A stretch of DNA of 64,000 bases from the NCBI GenBank assembly GCA_023457435.1, contig JAEWLS010000002.1, positions 124,001-188,000 of the forward strand, given 5' to 3'. Source of the stretch: Pseudomonadota bacterium. Lineage in GTDB: Bacteria; Pseudomonadota; Alphaproteobacteria; Rhizobiales; Rhizobiaceae. The position numbers and the translations under genes are program-made. Each line of letters opens with the position of its first letter. Positions within the stretch are counted from its first letter, which is position 1. The notes under the pieces are model-generated. The model was not told the DNA's origin. It saw only the letters and a program-made list of their open reading frames with translations, and searched no databases. Of this stretch, positions 58,638-64,000 are shown in pieces.

Positions 58638-58947
58638 GCGCCCTTACCTCGCCCCTTGTGGGGTGAGGCGCGGTTTGGCGAAGCCAAACGAAAAGCCAAC
58701 GATTTGGCTTTTCGAGCGACGAACGCCCGGAGCCCTAGCGGAGGGCTGGTCGGATCGCCCCGCAGCCGCGCAGCGGCGAGGTTGGTGCTCCGGGTGAGGG
58801 GGCCTTGCGGAGCTGCCAAAGGGTGAGCCGCTAGGCAGCGGGTCCCACCCCGGGGCACCGTTGCGGCGGTGCGCGACGCCCCAATCTCTCCCTTGCGGGA
58901 GAGCAAGTGAGGGGCAGCTCTGATTGCAGCCGCTAACCGCCGTTCGC
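58638..58947. repeat. Palindrome-rich repeat block after lepA
   Basis: No gene is seen in 58638-58947. Hairpins follow one another: CCTCGCCCC-TTGT-GGGGTGAGG (58647-58668, one G-T pair), TTTGGC-GAA-GCCAAA (58674-58688) and AAAAGCCAA-CGAT-TTGGCTTTT (58691-58712). After these come further GC-rich palindromes to about 58915 (CTCCCTTGCGGGAG). The block looks like a composite of rhizobial palindromic intergenic repeats. The first stem may also end the lepA transcript. The second hairpin contains GCGAAGC, as do the DUF559 cassette ends. Confidence 0.7.
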
Positions 58948-59229
58948 CTAAGCCGCCTTCAGCCGCTCAACTTCCTGCTCGAACGCGAAGGCCAGCTGCG
59001 CCGCCTCCTCTTCCGGCAGGAACGTCCCCATGCGCTTCAGCAGGTAGAGCCGGTTGCCGAGCTCCTCGGCACTCCACGGCATGCGCTCCGCGGCCCTGGC
59101 CTCCGCCAGCATGTTGGCAATGCGCCGCCTGATGCGGTCGGGGTCGGCGCGATAGACGACCGGCGTCGCCTCGGCGGGAAAAAGCTCCGGCTGGTCGTCG
59201 CCGAAAAGGCTGAGCTGCTGGCGGGTCAT
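58948..59229 (-). CDS. Small conserved protein downstream of the type ISP gene
   Basis: A 93-aa acidic protein. The N-terminus is a LSLFGDDQPELF segment resembling clamp-binding or docking peptides (QxxLxLF-like: QQLSLFGDD). The rest is helical (IRRRIANMLAEARAAERMPW, RLYLLKRMGTFLPEEEAAQLAFAFEQEVERL). The family is unknown to me. It is on the same strand and 84 bp after the restriction-modification pseudogene. The QLSLF motif is the consensus of beta-sliding-clamp binders, which would fit a DNA-metabolism role. Confidence 0.72.
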   Translation of the reverse strand: MTRQQLSLFGDDQPELFPAEATPVVYRADPDRIRRRIANMLAEARAAERMPWSAEELGNRLYLLKRMGTFLPEEEAAQLAFAFEQEVERLKAA

Positions 59230-59313
59230 GCACTGTCGTCCGGGCGATTCGCTGGCGGCTACCCTACACGCCCCGATTCCTCGCGCGCGAGCCGCAGGCC
59301 AGTGTTTTCCCCG

Positions 59314-62300
59314 CTAACCCTCCGCCACCTTCGCCGCCTCGATCTTGGCGCCGGCCAGAATACGCTCCAGCAGGTCGGCCTGCCGCGGCTCCAGCGCCAC
59401 CAGCCGGCCGAGCACGTTGAGCAGGTCGATGAGGTCGCTCGTGTATTCCGCCAGCCAGTGGTCGGGCTGTATCCCGTCCAGCGGCGAGGGCGGACGCTTG
59501 TCGCCGATGATGGGACGCGAGCGGTCGCGGCGGCGATAGCTGAACCACTGCTTCACCACCTGCTTGCCCGAAACCTCGTAGGCCCAGACCTGCGGCGCCA
59601 CGTTGTCGACGAACCCCTTGCCGACCTTCAGCCGCCGCGCGGGCGCGTCATAGTCCATGTCGTCGGGCAGCGGCTCCGGCGCGCCGGGGATCTCGCCGCC
59701 GGCGGGAATGGTGGGCCGCTCGCCGTCGGCCATGCGCGGCGGGGCCGAAGGGACGCCCGGCCGCCGCGTCGACACAGCGCTCGCCATAGGTGTGCAGCCA
59801 GATCACCTCGCGGCCGATCTCGACGGCTTCCGCAAACAGCGCCGGGTCCGCCGTCAGCGGCACGCGCAGGCCGGGCTGCACGAGGTCGGGCAGGAAGCGC
59901 GCCGTGAAGGCCGGGTGCGCCATCACGCCCGCGATGTAGGCCATCACGTCCTGCGGCGACACTTCGCCCAGCGTGTCGGCCAGCAGCGCCAGCATGTCGG
60001 GCGCGATGTTGGAGCGCGTGGCGGCGGCGTCGGACCAGAGGGGGTAAACGCGACCGCCACGGCCATTGTAGTGGTCCAGATCGGGAACCAGATGGGTTAA
60101 CGTCAGAGCGGGACCAAACTTCGGCGAGGCTGCGGTAACTGCCGTCATGTAGACTTCACGTTCCGAATAGGCACTCCAAAGCGTTGGTCGCGCCATACTT
60201 AAGAGGCGATGATCAGGCAGAATCCACTGGCGATCAAACGAGCGAAAAGCGTATCTCGCCGGCCGCACCGCTCTGCCGGAATCTTCGCTCACACTTATCG
60301 GTCGTAGTTCGTGGCTACCGAGCGGCACAGAGGCGACTTTGTCGATCGTGCGGTCTCGGTCCTCGTGGAAGAGGTGCTTCTTGGCTGGCAGCCCACGTTC
60401 GTTCGCCAGCGAGGCCCACCGCAGCTCAAGTGATTGGCGATCTGGTGAAATAACCCAAGTTCTATGCGGTGTGACTCCTGAGCTTCCTAGGACAAATAAG
60501 TCGTCCAGCGCCGGAAACGTCGCCCAAAGCCCCTTCTCTTCTGGCAAGAACGGCTCGCGCCAACCTCGCGGCGCGCTCGCCCAATCGCCCGCGTTTAGTG
60601 ACAGGTCCCTGAGCGCCGCGAATTTGCCCTCGCGCCTCCCCTTCGGCAGCCGCGTGAACTGCACTCGCGCCGGCTTGTCGGCGTCCTTCTTGAGCGGCCT
60701 TGCCGCCAGCACGATGCAGACGGGCTGCTGCACGCCCTGGAAGATGCGCGTTGGCACGTCGGGCTGGTGCCCTTCCGGCGAGCAGTCGATCACCCAGATG
60801 TCGCTGCAATCCCGGCGCAGCTCCTCGCGCATCTTCTGGAAGCCGGGACCGTTCAGGTAGCCGGCGGCGGTGATGAAGCAGATGATGCCGCAGCGCTCGC
60901 CGCTTTCCTGCCCCGTCGCCTCCTTCCAGCCCGAGCCGAAGACCTTCAGCGTGGCCCAGCGCCAGAAGAACACATAGAGGTTCTTCAGGTGATGCGTGTG
61001 CGCCGACACCTTCCACTTCGCGGGCGGCTTCCACCAGTGCATCGGCGACGGCCGCCCCGAGCTGCCAGCTTCAACCCAGCTTCCCAGCCCCTTGGCCTTG
61101 TTCTTGTACGGCGGGTTGCCGAGCACCACGGTGATGTCGCGTGACTTCTTTATTTCGTTGGCATCGCGGCGCGATTTCGCGATCGGGCCGCTTTGAACGA
61201 GCACGTCTTCCTCGATGAACGGGTTGCCCAGGGTGTCGGTGATGAAGAGCTGCATGTCCGGCAGCTTCGGCGCCGCACCGGCCGCCGGCTTCATCAGCGC
61301 CTGCATCTCGGCGATCAGCCGCAGCTGCGCCACCGCGAACGGGCCGAACTGCAGCTCGAAGCCGATCAGCCGGTTCATCGCCGCGCGCACCGCGCCGGCC
61401 ACCGCGCCCGGTCCCTGGTCCTTCTCTACCGTGCCGGCGATGTGGCGCATGACGCCGAGCAGGAAGGTGCCGGTGCCCACCGCCGGGTCGGCCAGCGTCA
61501 CGTCGCCGGAAGCCAAACCCGCCGGGCGGTTGAACAGCGGCCCGCGCAGCGTCTCGTCCACCAGACGCGTCATGGCGTCCACCACTTCGGGCGGCGTGTA
61601 GTAGCTGCCGGTCGCCTTGCGCAGATCGTTGTCGTAGACCTCGAGGAAATCCTCGTAGAAATAGAGCCACGCCTCCGGCCGGTCCTTGCTGATCGTGTGC
61701 CAATTCACTTCGTTCAGCACGCGAGTCAGCGTGCGCAGCGATGTATCCAACTTGCTGCGCACTACCTTGTCGCGGGTCAGCAAGTCGAGCGCTGAACTAA
61801 TGATGGAATTGCTCTCGCTCAATTGAAATGCGACTTCGTGCAGCCCTTCGTTGAGCGGAATATCGAGGGCGCGCGCGACCAATAGTCCAAACGTGACTGC
61901 TTGTGCGTAGTCGTCAGCAAACATGTAGTCTTTCTGGTGGAGGAAAAACTGCTTCCGCCAGTCGCCCGCAAGCGCTGCTAGGCCGCTGCTTTGCAAGTCA
62001 AGCTGCTCACTGACCTCGTCGCGAAGCAGCCGGCAGAGCAGCGCCGACACCCGCGCCAGCTCCTTCGCACTCCTGGGCGGCTCAGGCTTCCAATTCAGGA
62101 AGTCGGCGAACAGCATCACCAGCGCGTCTGACGCGCCGAGCTTGGCGCCCGCCGTCTCGACGTCACCCTCCAGATGTACGATCTGGCCTTCCAACTCGCC
62201 GTCACGCCACAGGCTGAACGACGCGCCGTCCGTGTAGAGCAGGTTTGGCAGCGCCTTGAGCTTAGCCCACTGCTCCTTGTCGTGCCGTGTTGAGAAGCGG

Positions 62301-62587
62301 CGCGGGTCCGCGCCCTTGCCGGGAGCCTTCACCTCGACGAAGCCGACCAGCGCCTTGTGCGTTGTCACCGCAAAGTCGGGCCGCGTGCCGTTGCCGGCGA
62401 GGCTGGTCTCGCCGACCATCGTCACGACGCCGGCCTTGAAGCCGGCGAGCAGCGCCAGCTCGGCCACCAGTGCCTCCAGCGGGTTGCGCAGCTGGTCCTC
62501 CGGCGCCCCGCCGATGGCGATGTTGCCGAGCTTCCCCTTCAGCGCGACGCCGTAGGCCGAAACCGCCCTGTCCAGCGCCTCGCCCAA
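59314..62587 (-). pseudogene. Type ISP-like restriction-modification enzyme, frameshifted near the C-terminus
   Basis: The frame from TTG 62587 has a PD-(D/E)XK-like nuclease domain (RPDFAVTTHKALVGFVEVKAPGKG, about residues 68-91). A middle region leads to an N6-adenine methyltransferase with motif I ADPAVGTGTFLLG and motif IV VVLGNPPYKNK, and then the ISP-type target-recognition part. At VIWLHTYGERCVDAAAGRPFGP it breaks. Deleting one base from the GGGG at 59741-59744 (minus CCCC) joins it to PRMADGERPTIPAGGEIP and onward (VDNVAPQVWAYEVSGKQV, GIQPDHWLAEYTSDLIDLL) to TAG 59314, about 1090 aa. No helicase domain is present, unlike LlaBIII. It could be a real inactivation or an assembly error. 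Confidence 0.88.
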
Positions 62588-62669
62588 ATCACTGCCCCCG
62601 TGGAAATTCCAATCTCTACTCTGCCGATATTTGCTGTCCGATCAATCTATTGGCTTCCGCCTCGCTGCT

Positions 62670-62755
62670 TTTCTGTCCCCGCCCCCTCCACCCTCCCCCA
62701 TACTCCGCCCCAGCTCCCTCACGGGAACCGGAAGGCCGCCGACCTTTCGTGAAGG
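62670..62755 (+). repeat. Long direct repeat, left copy
   Basis: About 86 bp, roughly 85 percent identical to 63142-63226 (shared blocks include CCCCATACTCCGCC, GGGAACCGGAAGGCC and CCGACCTTTCGTGA). The two copies flank the broken phd gene in direct orientation. Confidence 0.85.
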
Positions 62756-62831
62756 CAGGATCGGGTGGTTCGAGGTGTTTGCCTGAGGGATGTCCCCTCC
62801 CCAAATTAGCCAATTCAGCTAATCTCCCCTC

Positions 62832-63069
62832 ATGAAATCCTTCTCCGCGACCGACGCCAAGAACCGTTTCGGCCAACTGCTCGATATGGCGCAGGCCGGC
62901 CCCGGTGCGCGTGCAGCGACAGGGGCGCGATGTTGCCATCGTGCTGTCGCCTGAGGAATTCCGCCGCATGGCGGAGGCCGCGCGCGGAAAGGTCAGCCCG
63001 GCGGTCGAGCGCCTGCATGCCGAGAGCGCCAGGCGCTGGGCCAGCGTCTACGAGGCGCTGGCGAAGTAG
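62832..63069 (+). pseudogene. Phd/YefM-type antitoxin, frameshifted, no toxin
   Basis: ATG 62832 opens MKSFSATDAKNRFGQLLDMA, a Phd/YefM N-terminus, but the frame then runs out at TGA after the CCCC of 62900-62903. Removing one C gives QAGPVRVQRQGRDVAIVLSP and onward to YEALAK and TAG 63069 (78 aa), a normal antitoxin. No Doc, YoeB or RelE-like toxin follows. The gene is flanked by direct repeats. Confidence 0.85.
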
Positions 63070-63141
63070 CCGTGCAAATCCCCCGCCGTCTCCCCCGTCC
63101 ATCCCCTTGATCCGACTGTCGATTGCTGACTGCCTCCCGCC

Positions 63142-63226
63142 TTTCTATCCCCACCCCCTCCGCCGCCCCCATACTCCGCCGCAGCTCCCTCGCGGGAACC
63201 GGAAGGCCACCGACCTTTCGTGAGGG
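63142..63226 (+). repeat. Long direct repeat, right copy
   Basis: Partner of 62670-62755. Its right half is itself an inverted repeat (CTCCCTC ... GAGGGAG), the arms being better preserved here than in the left copy. Confidence 0.85.
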
Positions 63227-63350
63227 AGCCGGCGCCGGATGGGCCGCGCAACGGTAGCGCGGCTGGGCCTTGAGCCCTGACGTCCGGGCCCTGCGGAGAA
63301 AACACGCTGCCCGGCTGGCCCGGGGCGTGCCGGAGGGCAGAACGCCGGAG

Positions 63351-63404
63351 GGGCGGCCGCAAGGTTGCACCACACAAACACATCGAGCGACCCTGCGGCC
63401 GCCC
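63351..63404. repeat. Inverted repeat upstream of the Cys-rich gene
   Basis: GGGCGGCCGCA (63351-63361) and TGCGGCCGCCC (63394-63404) are perfect 11-bp arms with a 32-bp spacer, 85 bp before the gene at 63489. The remainder of the 63070-63488 gap holds only the direct repeat and GC-rich sequence without a supported gene. Confidence 0.6.
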
Positions 63405-63488
63405 GTCTTCCCAGCCAAGACCCGGCCGCGCGCGGCGCGGGACGATTGCGCGCGGGCTGTTGCAGCCCTCCACACGAGGAGAACCGCC

Positions 63489-63890
63489 ATGACCGAGACC
63501 GCCCCGACACAGACCCCCCTGACCCAGGCCGCCATCGCCGAGGCCTACGACAGGCCGCTGCCGCTTTTGGAACCCTTCCGCTTTCCGTTCCAGGCCGGGC
63601 CGGCGGCGACGCCGGGCGAACGGCGCGTCGACCTGATGGCCCAGGCGATCGCCATCGCCTTCGGCCTGCACGGCAGCTGCCGCCGCCGCGCCTGCCGCGA
63701 CGGCTGCCGCGCCGCCGGCAAGGGCTGCGGCGCGATGTTCCCGCCCGAGACGCTGCGCATCATGGAGGCGATGCATTATTTCGGGCTCGCCTGCGTCGTC
63801 GCGGAGCCCCGCGCGGCCGAACCGGCCCAACCGGCCAGGCCGAAGCGCCGGCCGGTGAGGCGCAGTCCAGCTTGGAGCGCGCCGCGGTAG
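63489..63890 (+). CDS. Cys-rich small protein of unknown function
   Basis: A 133-aa protein preceded by GAGGAGA 7 nt before ATG 63489. The middle carries a compact cysteine cluster (GSCRRRACRDGCRAAGKGCGAMF), which could bind zinc or an iron-sulfur centre. The C-terminus is Ala/Pro/Arg-rich. It ends 33 bp before a hydantoinase-type gene on the same strand, so they may be co-expressed. Not recognised. Confidence 0.7.
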   Translation: MTETAPTQTPLTQAAIAEAYDRPLPLLEPFRFPFQAGPAATPGERRVDLMAQAIAIAFGLHGSCRRRACRDGCRAAGKGCGAMFPPETLRIMEAMHYFGLACVVAEPRAAEPAQPARPKRRPVRRSPAWSAPR

Positions 63891-63923
63891 CGCAACCGCC
63901 CCGGCCGCGCTATTGGCGCGGCC

Positions 63924-64000
63924 ATGTCCGCGCCGCTTCCATCCGCACCGCTATACCCGGGACCCATCTTTCTCGGAATCGACACCGGCGGCACCTACAC
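63924..64000 (+). CDS. Hydantoinase A/5-oxoprolinase family protein, 3' end outside window
   Basis: The first 25 codons are visible: MSAPLPSAPLYPGPIFLGID followed by TGGTY. GIDTGGTYT is the N-terminal ATP-binding strand of the HyuA/oxoprolinase family (PF05378, GxDxGGTxTD). Such ATP-dependent enzymes open hydantoin or 5-oxoproline rings; the exact substrate cannot be told. The gene runs off the window. Confidence 0.8.
   Translation, partial: MSAPLPSAPLYPGPIFLGIDTGGTY

Noticed and set aside
59648..59787. ATG at 59787 as the start of an independent 157-aa protein
   Set aside because: The sequence is the C-terminal domain of the type ISP protein and is joined to it by removing one base. No ribosome site supports a separate gene.
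63048..63830. 260-codon minus-strand frame over the right repeat and the Cys-rich gene
   Set aside because: It runs through the repeated palindromic element, has no ribosome site and opposes a gene with a strong Shine-Dalgarno site.
1..64000. CRISPR arrays, tRNA and rRNA genes
   Set aside because: No regularly spaced direct repeats with unique spacers and no tRNA cloverleaf or rRNA-like sequence were found by eye. A tRNA scan would be needed to exclude a missed tRNA.

Overview
The window is 64 kb of GC-rich chromosome from an alphaproteobacterium. It is most likely a member of the Hyphomicrobiales (Phyllobacteriaceae/Mesorhizobium-like). I infer this from strong G/C third-position bias, the ubiE-ubiB-coaBC cluster, a TAXI-TRAP operon with DUF1850, a clan AA protease of the TIGR02281 type and rhizobial-style palindromic intergenic repeats. 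I saw no rRNA, tRNA, CRISPR or classical IS transposase.

Layout. 1-490: end of msrA. 650-12,700: a nucleoside island with a BMP-type binding protein, a two-domain ABC ATPase, two permeases, cytidine deaminase, purine nucleoside phosphorylase and thymidine phosphorylase. Uracil phosphoribosyltransferase and adenosine deaminase follow on the other strand. Together these would import nucleosides, deaminate and phosphorolyse them, and salvage the bases. 12,790-17,060: ubiE, ubiB, a FitAB/VapBC-type toxin-antitoxin pair, and coaBC, arranged in tight succession. 17,060-30,660: mostly housekeeping or common accessory genes: an ArsR/AHSA1 pair with a twin operator, a 1-Cys peroxiredoxin, a PAS-GGDEF-EAL protein, a lone TRAP binding protein, RF3 and a DEAD helicase, glutaminase, dUTPase, a PEP-mutase/isocitrate-lyase family enzyme, a LysE exporter and cysteine synthase. 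30,770-40,500: a LytTR regulator, a YciE ferritin-like protein, a TAXI-TRAP operon carrying a brnTA module with a nonsense-mutated toxin, a sugar dehydrogenase and a SulP transporter. 40,650-46,640: three Tad-pilus-like (TadG/TadE) proteins, then a cyanide-insensitive-type cytochrome bd operon split by a DUF559 gene bounded by inverted hairpin repeats. 46,750-56,700: two tandem transferrin-binding-like lipoproteins, an imelysin, an MHS transporter, several small secreted proteins or lipoproteins of unknown role and a LuxR regulator. 56,800-58,640: lepA. 58,640-63,490: a repeat-rich accessory island with a frameshifted type ISP-like restriction-modification gene and a frameshifted Phd-type antitoxin. 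63,490-64,000: a cysteine-rich small protein and the start of a hydantoinase/oxoprolinase gene.

The most notable points are these. First, a 476-bp DUF559 cassette sits inside cydAB, with covarying hairpin termini and a start/stop overlap into cydB. Second, two toxin-antitoxin modules are spliced into host operons by overlapping or near-overlapping start and stop codons; one is intact and one has a dead toxin. Third, two +1 frameshifts in the island each have one extra C in the same GGCCCCG context. Fourth, two regulatory genes have strong promoters placed so that the mRNA would be leaderless. Fifth, a TadG-type head is fused to a repetitive Gly/Ser/Thr-rich domain that may be a beta-solenoid. 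All calls rest on reading the sequence and knowledge of protein families; no searches were run.
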